From Pisaster brevispinus (taxonomy: Eukaryota; Echinodermata; Asteroidea; Forcipulatida; Asteriidae): a stretch of DNA of 64,000 nt. The position numbers and the translations under genes are program-made. This document shows, piece after piece, positions 1 through 10,788 of the stretch. Each line of letters begins with the position of its first letter. Position 1 is the stretch's first letter. The notes below the pieces were generated by a model. It saw only the letters and a list, made by a program, of their open reading frames with translations. It had not been told where the DNA came from and searched no databases. The stretch spans positions 8,883,684 to 8,947,683 of the forward strand of contig JAMKCF010000019.1 in NCBI GenBank assembly GCA_023634235.1. Direction: 5' to 3'.

Positions 1-37
1 GCTCTGTGTTCAAAAATCCCATTAGGGATGCTATTAA

Positions 38-270
38 GGAGCGTTCGGAGTAGACCCACCTGCTGGTCATTTCCCGTATGAAGCTTGCCCCCCGCGACCC
101 TAAAAGTTTAATTTTCGGAAGCAAGGATATCCAAGGCAGACTCAGGTACAAATTTTGTCTCTCTAGCATTTCTAGTTCATGAGTTATTTCCATGCTTAGC
201 ACAGAACTTATTTCGGACCTATTTGTGCCGGCTTTTTCTCACTGGCGATGACGTAGGCGTGTAATACAGG
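38..270 (+). repeat. A half of the monomer (representative copy, 233 bp)
   Basis: This half runs from GGAGCGTTCGG to just before GGAGTTTCGGG. Landmarks in order are TTCGG at 44, AGACCC/AGCCCC at 52, ACCTGCTGG at 58, GCTTGCC at 83, GCGACCCT at 94, CGGAAG at 116, GTACAA at 146, CTTAGC near 193 and CACTGGCGATG at 240. Each has a diverged partner in the B half in the same order, so the two halves look like copies of one ancestral unit of about 225 bp. The half also holds the palindrome GGATATCC and the motif CTAG-N5-CTAG. Confidence 0.8.
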
Positions 271-485
271 GGAGTTTCGGGCAGCCCTACTTCCAGGACG
301 CTGGCCTCGCTTACAAAATGGTGATCTTGTCGAAACTCACGGAAAAGAGAGCCCTTGAGACGGGCTTTCTTATGGTGTACAACTTGTGAAAATCCAGTAT
401 TGTTCTGAGGGTGATTTGACCGTCCTTACTTTGTTTTTGTTTCTTTGCCTGCTCTGTGTACAAAAATCCCATTAGGGATGATTGA
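271..485 (+). repeat. B half of the monomer (representative copy, ~215-217 bp)
   Basis: Partners of the A-half landmarks appear in order: TTCGG at 276, AGCCCT at 283, ACTTCCAGG at 289, GCTTAC at 309, GTGATCTT at 321, CGGAA at 340, GTACAA at 377, CTTACTTTG near 424 and CATTAGGGATG at 470. Offsets from the A half stay within 224-233 bp over the whole length, which coincidental similarity would not give. The B half is shorter mainly because it lacks about 12 bp matching the A-half stretch after GATGACG. This copy is also 2 bp short after GGATG. Confidence 0.8.
346..370 (+). other. Conserved inverted repeat (hairpin) in the B half, representative copy
   Basis: The arms AGAGAGCCC and GGGCTTTCT can pair over 9 bp, including one G-T wobble, around a 7-nt loop (TTGAGAC here, often ATGAGAC elsewhere). 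Nearly every full monomer has it. It is lost from the 183/184-bp units and damaged in a few monomers, for example GGGCGTTCT near 37,241 and 39,942. Most base changes between monomers fall in the loop (TTGAGAC, ATGAGAC, ATGACAC). No function is assigned. Confidence 0.6.
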
Positions 486-2248
486 GGAGCGTTCGGAGTA
501 GCCCCACCTGCTGGTCATTTCCGGTTTGAAGCTTGCCCCCCGCGACCCTATAAGTTTGATTTTCGGAAGCAGGGATATCCAAGGCAGAGTCAGGTACAAA
601 TTTTGTCTCTCTAGCATTTCTAGTTCATGAGTTATTTCCATGCTTAGCACCGGACATTATTTCTGACCTATTTGTGCCGGCTTTTTCTCACTGGCGATGA
701 CGTAGCCGTGTAAGACAGTGGAGTTTCGGGCAGCCCTACTTCCAGGAGGGTGGCTTCGCCTAAAAAATTGTGACCTTAACTAAACTCACGGAATAGAGAG
801 CCCTTGAGACGGGCTTTCTAATGGTGTACAACTTGTGAAAATCCAGTATTATTCTGAGGGTGATTTGACCGTCCTTACTTTGTCTTTGTTTCTTTGACAG
901 CTCTGCGTTCAAAAATCCCATTAGGGATGCTATTTAGGAGCGTTCGGAGTAGCCCCACCTGGTGGTCATTTCCGGTATGAAGCTTGCCCCCCGCGACCCT
1001 AAAAGTTTGATTTTCGGAAGCAGGGATATCCAAGGCAGACTCAGGTACAAATTTTGTCTCTCTAGCATTTCTAGTTCATGAGTTATTTCCATGCTTAGCA
1101 CAGAACTTATTTCGGACCTATTTGTGCCGGCTTTTTCTCACTGGCGGTGACCTAGGCGTGTAATCCAGTGGAGTTTCGGGCAGTCCTACTTCCAGGAGAG
1201 TGGCCTCGCCTAAAAAATTGTGACCTTGACGAAACTCACGGAAGAGAGAGCCCTTGAGACGGGCTTTGTAATGGTGTACAACTTGTCAAAATCCAGTATT
1301 ATTCTGAGGGTGATTTGACCGTCCTTATTTTGTCTTTGTTTCTTTGACAGCTCTGTGTTCAAAAATCCCATTAGGGATGCTATTAAGGAGCGTTCGGAGT
1401 AGGCCCACCTGCTGGTCATTTCCCGTATGAAGCTTGCCCCCCGCGACCCTTAAAGTTTAATTTTCGGAAGCAAGGATATCCAAGGCAGACTCAGGTACAA
1501 ATTTTGTCTCTCTAGCATTTCTAGTTCATGAGTTATTTCCAAGCTTAGCACAGAATTTATTTCAGACCTTTTTGTGCCGGCTTTTTCTCACTGGCGATGA
1601 CGTAGGCGTGTAATACAGTGGAGTTTCGGGCAGCCCTACTTCTAGGACGCTGGCCTCGCTTACAATATGGTGATCTTGTCGAAACTCACGGAAGAGAGAG
1701 CCCTTGAGACGGGCTTTCTAATGGGGTACAACTTGTAAAAATCCAGTATTATTCTGAGGGTGATTTGACCGTCCTTACTTTGTCTTTGTTTCTTTGAAAG
1801 CTATGTTTACAAAAATCCCATTAGGCATGCTATTGAGGAGCGTTCGGAGTAGCCCCACCTGCTGGTCATTTCCGGTATGAAGCTTGCCCCCGTGACCCTA
1901 AAAGTTTGATTTTCGGAAGCAGGGATATCCAAGGCAGAGTCAGGTACAAATTTTGTCTCTCTAGCATTTCTAGTTCATGAGTTATTTCCATGCTTAGCAC
2001 AGAACTTATTTCGGACCTATTTGTGCCGGCTTTTTCTCACTGGCGATGACGTAGGCGTGTAATACAGGGGAGTTTCGGGCAGCCCTACTTCCAGGACGCT
2101 GGCCTCGCTTACAAAATGGTGATCTTGTCGAAACTCACGGAAAAGAGAGCCCTTGAGACGGGCTTTCTTATGGTGTACATATTGTGAAAATCCAGTATTA
2201 TTCTGAGGGTGATTTGACCGTCCTTACTTTGTTTTTGTTTCTTTGCCT
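451..2248 (+). repeat. 4-monomer higher-order repeat, copy 1 (1,798 bp)
   Basis: Monomers start at 451, 900, 1350 and 1800. Type marks are: first, TTTGCCTGCTCTG before it plus a 2-bp loss (GGATGATTG); second, TATTTAGG and GGTGGTCATTT; third, TTTCCCGTATG; fourth, CTATGTTTAC and GGCATGC. The same order and marks recur 1,798 bp downstream with only scattered single-base changes. Confidence 0.93.
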
Positions 2249-4046
2249 GCTCTGTGTACAAAAATCCCATTAGGGATGATTGAGGAGCGTTCGGAGTAGC
2301 CCCACCTGCTGGTCATTTCCGGTTTGAAGCTTGCCCCCCGCGACCCTATAAGTTTGATTTTCGGAAGCAGGGATATCCAAGGCAGAGTCAGGTACAAATT
2401 TTGTCTCTCTAGCATTTCTAGTTCATGAGTTATTTCCATGCTTAGCACCGGACATTATTTCTGACCTATTTGTGCCGGCTTTTTCTCACTGGCGATGACG
2501 TAGGCGTGTAAGACAGTGGAGTTTCGGGCAGCCCTACTTCCAGGAGGGTGGCTTCGCCTAAAAAATTGTGACCTTAACTAAACTCACGGAATAGAGAGCC
2601 CTTGAGACGGGCTTTCTAATGGTGTACAACTTGTGAAAATCCAGTATTATTCTGAGGGTGATTTGACCGTCCTTACTTTGTCTTTGTTTCTTTGACAGCT
2701 CTGTGTTCAAAAATCCCATTAGGGATGCTATTTAGGAGCGTTCGGAGTAGCCCCACCTGGTGGTCATTTCCGGTATGAAGCTTGCCCCCAGCGACCCTAA
2801 AAAATTGATTTTCGGAAGCAGGGATATCCAAGGCAGACTCAGGTACAAATTTTGTCTCTCTAGCATTTCTAGTTCATGAGTTATTTCCATGCTTAGCACA
2901 GAACTTATTTCGGACCTATTTGTGCCGGCTTTTTCTCACTGGCGGTGACCTAGGCGTGTAATCCAGTGGAGTTTCGGGCAGTCCTACTTCCAGGAGAGTG
3001 GCCTCGCCTAAAAAATTGTGACCTTGACGAAACTCACGGAAGAGAGAGCCCTTGAGACGGGCTTTGTAATGGTGTACAACTTGTCAAAATCCAGTATTAT
3101 TCTGAGGGTGATTTGACCGTCCTTATTTTGTCTTTGTTTCTTTGACAGCTCTGTGTTCAAAAATCCCATTAGGGATGCTATTAAGGAGCGTTCGGAGTAG
3201 GCCCACCTGCTGGTCAGTTCCCGTATGAAGCTTGCCCCCCGCGACCCTAAAAGTTTAATTTTCGGAAGCAAGGATATCCAAGGCAGACTCAGGTACAAAT
3301 TTTGTCTCTCTAGCATTTCTAGTTCATGAGTTATTTCCAAGCTTAGCACAGAATTTATTTCGGACCTTTTTGTGCCGGCTTTTTCTCACTGGCGATGACG
3401 TAGGCGTGTAATACAGTGGAGTTTCGGGCAGCCCTACTTCTAGGACGCTTGCCTCGCTTACAATATGGTGATCTTGTCGAAACTCACGGAAGAGAGAGCC
3501 CTTGAGACGGGCTTTCTAATGGGGTACAACTTGTAAAAATCCAGTATTATTCTGAGGGTGATTTGACCGTCCTTACTTTGTCTTTGTTTCTTTGAAAGCT
3601 ATGTTTACAAAAATCCCATTAGGCATGCTATTGAGGAGCGTTCGGAGTAGCCCCACCTGCTGGTCATTTCCGGTATGAAGCTTGCCCCCGTGACCCTAAA
3701 AGTTTGATTTTCGGAAGCAGGGATATCCAAGGCAGAGTCAGGTACAAATTTTGTCTCTCTAGCATTTCTAGTTCATGAGTTATTTCCATGCTTAGCACAG
3801 AACTTATTTCGGACCTATTTGTGCCGGCTTTTTCTCACTGGCGATGACGTAGGCGTGTAATACAGGGGAGTTTCGGGCAGCCCTACTTCCAGGACGCTGG
3901 CCTCGCTTACAAAATGGTGATCTTGTCGAAACTCACGGAAAAGAGAGCCCTTGAGACGGGCTTTCTTATGGTGTACATATTGTGAAAATCCAGTATTATT
4001 CTGAGGGTGATTTGACCGTCCTTACTTTGTTTTTGTTTCTTTGCCT
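2249..4046 (+). repeat. 4-monomer higher-order repeat, copy 2 (1,798 bp)
   Basis: Monomers start at 2249, 2698, 3148 and 3598 and carry the same four type marks as copy 1. Single-base differences are few, such as CCCCCAGCGACC with AAAATTG near 2,785 and GGTCAGTTCC near 3,214. That is far closer than neighbouring monomers are to each other, so the whole 1,798-bp block was amplified as a unit. Confidence 0.93.
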
Positions 4047-5575
4047 GCTCTGTGTACAAAAATCCCATTAGGGATGATTGAGGAGCGTTCGGAGTAGCCC
4101 CACCTGCTGGTCATTTCCGGTTTGAAGCTTGCCCCCCGCGACCCTATAAGTTTGATTTTCGGAAGCAGGGATATCCAAGGCAGAGTCAGGTACAAATTTT
4201 GTCTCTCTAGCATTTCTAGTTCATGAGTTATTTCCATGCTTAGCACCGGACATTATTTCTGACCTATTTGTGCCGGCTTTTTCTCACTGGCGATGACGTA
4301 GGCGTGTAAGACAGTGGAGTTTCGGGCAGCCCTACTTCCAGGAGGGTGGCTTCGCCTAAAAAATTGTGACCTTAACTAAACTCACGGAATAGAGAGCCCA
4401 TGAGACGGGCTTTCTAATGGTGTACAACTTGTGAAAATCCAGTATTATTCTGAGGGTGATTTGACCGTCCTTACTTTGTCTTTGTTTCTTTGACAGCTCT
4501 GTGTTCAAAAATCCCATTAGGGATGCTATTTAGGAGCGTTCGGAGTAGCCCCACCTGGTGGTCATTTCCGGTATGAAGCTTGCCCCCGCGACCCTAAAAG
4601 TTTGATTTTCGGAAGCAGGGATATCCAAGGCAGACTCAGGTACAAATTTTGTCTCTCTAGCATTTCTAGTTCATGAGTTATTTCCATGCTTAGCACAGAA
4701 CTTATTTCGGACCTTTTTGTGCCGGCTTTTTCTCACTGGCGGTGACCTAGGCGTGTAATCCAGTGGAGTTTCGGGCAGTCCTACTTCCAGGAGAGTGGCC
4801 TCGCCTAAAAAATTGTGACCTTGACGAAACTCACGGAAGAGAGAGCCCTTGAGACGGGCTTTGTAATGGTGTACAACTTGTCAAAATCCAGTATTATTCT
4901 GAGGGTGATTTGACCGTCCTTATTTTGTCTTTGTTTATTTGACAGCTCTGTGTTCAAAAATCCCATTAGGGATGCTATTAAGGAGCGTTCGGAGTAGGCC
5001 CACCTGCTGGTCATTTCCCGTATGAAGCTTGCCCCCCGCGACCCTAAAAGTTTAATTTTCGGAAGCAAGGATATCCAAGGCAGACTCAGGTACAAATTTT
5101 GTCTCTCTAGCATTTCTAGTTCATGAGTTATTTCCAAGCTTAGCACAGAATTTATTTCGGACCTTTTTGTGCCGGCTTTTTCTCACTGGCGATGATGTAG
5201 GCGTGTAATACAGTGGAGTTTCGGGCAGCCCTACTTCTAGGACGCTGGCCTCGCTTACAATATGGTGATCTTGTCGAAACTCACGGAAGAGAGAGCCCTT
5301 GAGACGGGCTTTCTAATGGGGTACAACTTGTAAAAATCCAGTATTATTCTGAGGGTGATTTGACCGTCCTTACTTTGTCTTTGTTTCTTTGAAAGCTATG
5401 TTTACAAAAATCCCATTAGGCATGCTATTGAGGAGCGTTCGGAGTAGCCCCACCTGCTGGTCATTTCCGGTATGAAGCTTGCCCCCGTGACCCTAAAAAT
5501 TTGATTTTCGGAAGCAGGGATATCCAAGGCAGAGTCAGGTACAAATTTTGTCTCTCTAGCATTTCTAGTTCATGA
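4047..5575 (+). repeat. 4-monomer higher-order repeat, copy 3, incomplete
   Basis: Monomers start at 4047, 4496, 4945 and 5395. The fourth monomer keeps its diagnostic left part (CTATGTTTAC, GGCATGC), but near 5,575 it switches to another sequence (CCAAGCTTAGCACAGAATTTTTTTCGG, then CACTCCCGATG). The HOR therefore ends inside a monomer. Copy 3 also has a C lost from the C-run near 4,585. Confidence 0.88.
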
Positions 5576-8093
5576 GTTATTTCCAAGCTTAGCACAGAAT
5601 TTTTTTCGGACTTTTTTGTGCCGGCTTTTTCTCACTCCCGATGACGTAGGTGTGTAATACAGTTGAGTTTCGGGTAGCCCTACTTCCAGGACGCTGGCCT
5701 CGTTTACAAAATGGTGATCTTGTCGAAACTCACGGAAGAGAGAGCCCATGAGACGGGCTTTCTAATGGTGTACAACTTGTGAAAATCCACTATTATTCTG
5801 AGGGTGATTTGACCGTCCTTACTTTGTCTTTGTTTCTTTGAAAGCTATGTGTACAAAAATCACATTAGGGATGCTATTGATGAGCGTTCGGAGTAGCCCC
5901 ACCTGCTGGTCATTTCCGGTATGAAGCTTTTCCCCCGTGACCCTAAAAGTGTGATTTTCGGAAGCAGGGATATCCAAGGCAGAGTCAGGTACAAATTTTG
6001 TATCTCTAGCATTTCTAGTTCATGAGTTATTTCCATGCTTAGCATAGAACTTATTTCGGACCTATTTGTGCCAGCTTTTTCTCACTGGCGATGACGTAGG
6101 CGTGTAATACAGTGGAGTTTCGGGCAGCCCTACTTCCAGGACGCTGGCCTCGCTTACAAAATGGTGATCTTGTCGAAACTCACGGAAGAGAGAGCCCATG
6201 AGACGGGCTTTCTAATGGTGTACAAATTCCGAAAATCCACTATTATTCTGAGGGTGATTTGACTGTCCTTACTTTGTCTTTGTATCTATGACAGCTCTGT
6301 GTACAAAAATCCCATTAGGGATGCTATTGAGGAGCGTTCGGAGTAGCCCCACCTGCTGGTCATTTCCGGTTTGAAGCTTGCCCCCCGCGACCCTAAAAGT
6401 TTGATTTTCGGAAGCAGGGATATCCAAGGCAGGGTCAGGTACAAATTTTGTCTCTCTAGCATTTCTAGTTCATGAGTTATTTCCATGCTTAGCACAGAAC
6501 TTATTTCGGACCTATTTGTGCCGGCTTTTTCTCACTGGCGATGACGTAGGCGTGTAATACAGTGGAGTTTCGGGCAGCCCTACTTCCAGGAGGGTGGCCT
6601 CGCCTAAAAAATTGTGACCTTGACGAAACTCACGGAAAAGAGAGCCCATGAGACGGGCTTTCTAATGGTGTACAACTTGTGAAAATCCAGTATTATTCTG
6701 AGGGTGATTTGACCGTCCTTACTTTGTCTTTGTTTCTTTGAAAGCTATGTGTACAAAAATCCCATTAGGGATGCTATTGAGGAGCGTTCGGAGTAGCCCC
6801 ACCTGCTGGTCATTTCCGGTATGAAGCTTGCCCCCCGCGACCCTATAAGTTTGATTTTCAGAAGCAGGGATATCCAAGGCAGAGTCAGGTACAAATTTTG
6901 TCTCTCTAGCATTTCTAGTTCATGAGTTATTTACAAGCTTAGCACAGAATTTATTTCAGACCTTTTTGTGCCGGCTTTTTCTCACTGGCGATGACGTAGG
7001 CGTGTAATACAGTGGAGTTTCGGGCAGCCCTACTTACAGGAGGCTGGTCTCGCCTACAAAATGGTGACTTTGACGAAACTCACGGAAAAGAGAGCCCATG
7101 AGACGGGCTTTCTAATGGTGTACAACTTGTGAAAATCCAGTATTATTCTGAGGGTGATTTGACCGTCCTTACTTTGTCTTTGCTTCTTTGAAAGCTATGT
7201 GTACAAAAATCCCATTAGGGATGCTATTGAGGAGCGTTCGGAGTAGCCCCACCTGCTGGTCATTTCCGGTATGAAGCTTGCCCCCCGCGACCCTAAAAGT
7301 TTGATTTTCGGAAGCAGGGATATCCAAGGCAGAGTCAGGTACAAATTTTGTCTCTCTAGCATTTCTAGTTCATGAGTTATTTCAATGCTTAGCACAGAAC
7401 TTATTTCGGACCTTTTTGTGCCGGCTTTTTCTCACTGGCGATGACGTAGGCGTGTAATACAGTGGAGTTTCGGGCAGCCCTACTTCCAGGAGGGTGGCCT
7501 CGCCTAAAAAATTTTGACCTTGACGAAACTCACGGAAAAGAGAGCCCATGAGACGGGCTTTCTAATGGTGTACAACTTGTGAAAATCCAGTATTATTCTG
7601 AGGGTGATTTGACCGTCCTTACTTTGTCTTTGTTTCTTTGAAAGCTATGTGTACAAAAATCCCATTAGGGATGCTATTGAGGAGCGTTCGGAGTAGCCCC
7701 ACCTGCTGGTCATTTCCGGTATGAAGCTTGCCCCCCGCGACCCTATAAGTTTGATTTTCAGAAGCAGGGATATCCAAGGCAGAGTCAGGTACAAATTTTG
7801 TCTCTCTAGCATTTCTAGTTCATGAGTTATTTACAAGCTTAGCACAGAATTTATTTCAGACCTTTTTGTGCCGGCTTTTTCTCACTGGCGATGACGTAGG
7901 CGTGTAATACAGTGGAGTTTCGGGCAGCCCTACTTACAGGAGGCTGGTCTCGCCTACAAAATGGTGACTTTGACGAAACTCACGGAAAAGAGAGCCCATG
8001 AGACGGGCTTTCTAATGGTGTACAACTCGTGAAAATCCAGTATTATTCTGAGGGTGATTTGACCGTCCTTACTTTGTCTTTGCTTCTTTGAAA
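5576..8093 (+). repeat. Transitional monomers between HOR families
   Basis: Monomers start at 5844, 6294, 6744, 7194 and 7644, preceded by the right part of the 5395 unit. The 5844 monomer has unusual marks (AATCACATTAGGG, GATGAGCG, TTTTCCCCCGTG). Its right half (GACGCTGGCC, ACAAATTCCG, CCACTATT, GACTGTCC) matches the right half of the 9439 monomer. That starts a repeat of 3,595-bp spacing in which 6294 matches 9889 and 6744 matches 10339. Confidence 0.85.
6744..7643 (+). repeat. Two-monomer (900-bp) local duplication, copy 1
   Basis: The 6744 monomer (CCCTATAAG, TTTACAAGC, TTCAGACC, TACTTACAGG) is followed by the 7194 monomer (TTTCAATGC, AAATTTTGACC). The first monomer is repeated almost exactly 900 bp later at 7644. 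The second copy has ACTCGTG in place of ACTTGTG near 8,027. Confidence 0.85.
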
Positions 8094-8543
8094 GCTATGT
8101 GTACAAAAATCCCATTAGGGATGCTATTGAGGAGCGTTCGGAGTAGCCCCACCTGCTGGTCATTTCCGGTTTGAAGCTTGCCCCCCGCGACCCTAAAAGT
8201 TTGATTTTCGGAAGCAGGGATATCCAAGGCAGAGTCAGGTACAAATTTTGTCTCTCTAGCATTTCTAGTTCATGAGTAATTTCCAAGCTTAGCACAGAAT
8301 TTATTTCGGACCTTTTTGTGCCGGCTTTTACTCACTGGCGATGACGTAGGCGTGTAATACAGTGGAGTTTCGGGCAGCCCTACTTCCAGGAGGCTGGTCT
8401 CGACTACAAAATGGTGACCTTGACGAAACTCACGGCAAAGAGAGCCCATGAGACGGGCTTTCTAATGGTGTACAAATTCCGAAAATCCAGTATTATTCTG
8501 AGGGTGATTTGACCGTCCTTACTTTGTCTTTGCTTCTTTGAAA
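7644..8543 (+). repeat. Two-monomer local duplication, copy 2
   Basis: The 7644 monomer repeats 6744. The following 8094 monomer starts like 7194 but switches to another type (GGTTTGAAG, GAGTAATTTCC, TTTTACTCAC, CTCGACTAC, CGGCAAAGAG). The duplication therefore holds for the first monomer and fades in the second. The related block at 9889 has one copy of this unit and goes straight from 10339 to an 8094-type monomer at 10789. Confidence 0.75.
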
Positions 8544-10788
8544 GCTATGTGTACAAAAATCCCATTAGGGATGCTATTGAGGAGCGTTCGGAGTAGCCCC
8601 ACCTGCTGGTCATTTCCGGTATGAAGCTTTCCCCCCGTGACCCTAAAAGTGTGATTTTCGGAAGCAGGGATATCCAAGGCACAGTCAGGTACAAATTTTG
8701 TCTCTCTAGCATTTCTAGTTCATGAGTTATTTCCACGTTTAGCACAGAATTTATTTCGGACCTTTTTGTGCCGGCTTTTTCTCACTGGCGATGACGTAGG
8801 CGTGTAATACAGTGGAGTTTCGGGCAGCCCTACTTCCAGGAGGCTGGTCTCGCCTAAAAAAAAATGGTGACCTTGACGAAACTCACGGAAGAGAGAGCCC
8901 ATGAGACGGGCTTTCTAATGGTGTACAACTTGTGAAAATCCAGTATTATTCTGAGGGTGATTTGACCGTCCTTATTTTGTCTTTGTTTCTTTGACAGCTC
9001 TGTGTACGAAAATCCCATTAGGGATGCTTTTGAGGAGCGTTCGGAATAGCCCCACCTGCTGGTCATTGCCGGTATGAAGCTTGCCCCCCGCGACCTTAAA
9101 AGTTTGATTTTCGGAAGCAGGGATATCCAAGGCAGAGTCATGTACACATTTTGTCTCTGTAGCATTTCTAGTTCATGAGTTATTTCCATGCTTAGCACAG
9201 AACTTATTTCGGACCTATTTGTGCCGGCTTTTTCTCACTGGCGATGACGTAGGCGTGTAATACAGTGGAGTTTCGGGCAGCCCTACTTCCAGGAGGGTGG
9301 CTTCGCCTAAAAAATTGTGACCTTGACTAAACTCACGGAATAGAGAGCCCTTGAGACGGGCTTTGTACCACTTTTGAAAATCCAGTATTATTCTGAGGGT
9401 GATTTGACCGTCCTTACTTTGTCTTTGTATCTTTGACAGCTCTGTGTACAAAAATCCCATTAGGGATGCTATTGAGGAGCGTTCGGAGTAGCCCCACCTG
9501 CTGGTCATTTCCGGTTTGAAGCTTGCCCCCCGCGACCCTAAAAGTTTGATTTTCGGAAGCAGGGATATCCAAGGCAGAGTCAGGTACAAATTTTGTCTCT
9601 CTAGCATTTCTAGTTCATGAGTAATTTCCAAGCTTAGCACAGAATTTATTTCGGACCTTTTTGTGCCGGCTTTTACTCACTGGCGATGACGTAGGCGTGT
9701 AATACAGTGGAGTTTCGGGCAGCCCTACTTCCAGGACGCTGGCCTCGCTTACAAAATGGTGATCTTGTCGAAACTCACGGAAGAGAGAGCCCATGAGACG
9801 GGCTTTCTAATGGTGTACAAATTCCGAAAATCCACTATTATTCTGAGGGTGATTTGACTGTCCTTACTTTGTCTTTGTATCTATGACAGCTCTGTGTACA
9901 AAAATCCCATTAGGGATGCTATTGAGGAGCGTTCGGAGTAGCCCCACCTGCTGGTCATTTCCGGTTTGAAGCTTGCCCCCCGCGACCCTAAAAGTTTGAT
10001 TTTCGGAAGCAGGGATATCCAAGGCAGGGTCAGGTACAAATTTTGTCTCTCTAGCATTTCTAGTTCATGAGTTATTTCCATGCTTAGCACAGAACTTATT
10101 TCGGACCTATTTGTGCCGGCTTTTTCTCACTGGCGATGACGTAGGCGTGTAATACAGTGGAGTTTCGGGCAGCCCTACTTCCAGGAGGGTGGCCTCGCCT
10201 AAAAAATTGTGACCTTGACGAAACTCACGGAAAAGAGAGCCCATGAGACGGGCTTTCTAATGGTGTACAACTTGTGAAAATCCAGTTTTATTCTGAGGGT
10301 GATTTGACCGTCCTTACTTTGTCTTTGTTTCTTTGAAAGCTATGTGTACAAAAATCCCATTAGGGATGCTATTGAGGAGCGTTCGGAGTAGCCCCACCTG
10401 CTGGTCATTTCCGGTATGAAGCTTGCCCCCCGCGACCCTATAAGTTTGATTTTCAGAAGCAGGGATATCCAAGGCAGAGTCAGGTACAAATTTTGTCTCT
10501 CTAGCATTTCTAGTTCATGAGTTATTTACAAGCTTAGCACAGAATTTATTTCAGACCTTTTTGTGCCGGCTTTTTCTCACTGGCGATGACGTAGGCGTGT
10601 AATACAGTGGAGTTTCGGGCAGCCCTACTTACAGGAGGCTGGTCTCGCCTACAAAATGGTGACTTTGACGAAACTCACGGAAAAGAGAGCCCATGAGACG
10701 GGCTTTCTAATGGTGTACAACTTGTGAAAATCCAGTATTATTCTGAGGGTGATTTGACCGTCCTTACTTTGTCTTTGCTTCTTTGAAA
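8094..10788 (+). repeat. 6-monomer higher-order repeat, copy 1 (2,695 bp)
   Basis: Monomers start at 8094, 8544, 8997, 9439, 9889 and 10339. The core series is recognisable: 8094 (GAGTAATTT, CTCGACTAC), 8544 (GCTTTCCCCCCGTG, CACGTTTAGC, a run of nine A), 8997 (GTGTACGAAAATCC, GCTTTTGAGG, CATGTACACATT, 8-bp deletion in CTTTGTACCAC) and 9439 (GTATCTTTGACAG). The core recurs at 10789 and 13484. Confidence 0.88.

Larger units (their letters stand above)
1..450 (+). repeat. Chimeric monomer: third-type left part, fourth-type right part
   Basis: Positions 1 to about 145 match the monomer starting at 1350, sharing TTTCCCGTATG, GTTTAATTTT, GCAAGG and GACTCAGG. From about 192 on, the sequence matches the monomer starting at 1800, sharing CCATGCTTAGCACAGAAC, CTATTTG and ACAGGGGAG. 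The switch lies between about 143 and 192, where the two parents are identical. This is the product expected of an exchange one monomer out of register, or of a conversion tract. Confidence 0.75.

Noticed and set aside
74..125. CENP-B box-like motif (TTTCCCGTATGAAG on one strand, TTCGGAAGCAGGGA on the other)
   Set aside because: Spacing and key bases do not fit the known core TTCG-N4-A-N2-CGGG in either orientation, and most monomers have TTCCGG instead of TTCCCG. A centromere role cannot be claimed from this.
241..262. CRE/ATF-type site in GATGACGTAGGCG
   Set aside because: Only the half site TGACGT is present, not the full palindrome. Conservation matches that of surrounding monomer sequence, so regulation cannot be inferred.
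351..370. Bacterial intrinsic terminator (GCCC...GGGC stem followed by TTTCT)
   Set aside because: It repeats once per satellite monomer in a gene-free eukaryotic-type array, and the T stretch is short and interrupted. It is kept only as an inverted repeat.
426..650. Open frames on the minus strand of each monomer (60-148 codons) as real genes
   Set aside because: They recur with the satellite period, begin and end at positions set by single-base monomer variants, overlap one another in other frames, are broken by 1-2 bp length changes, and resemble no family I recognise.
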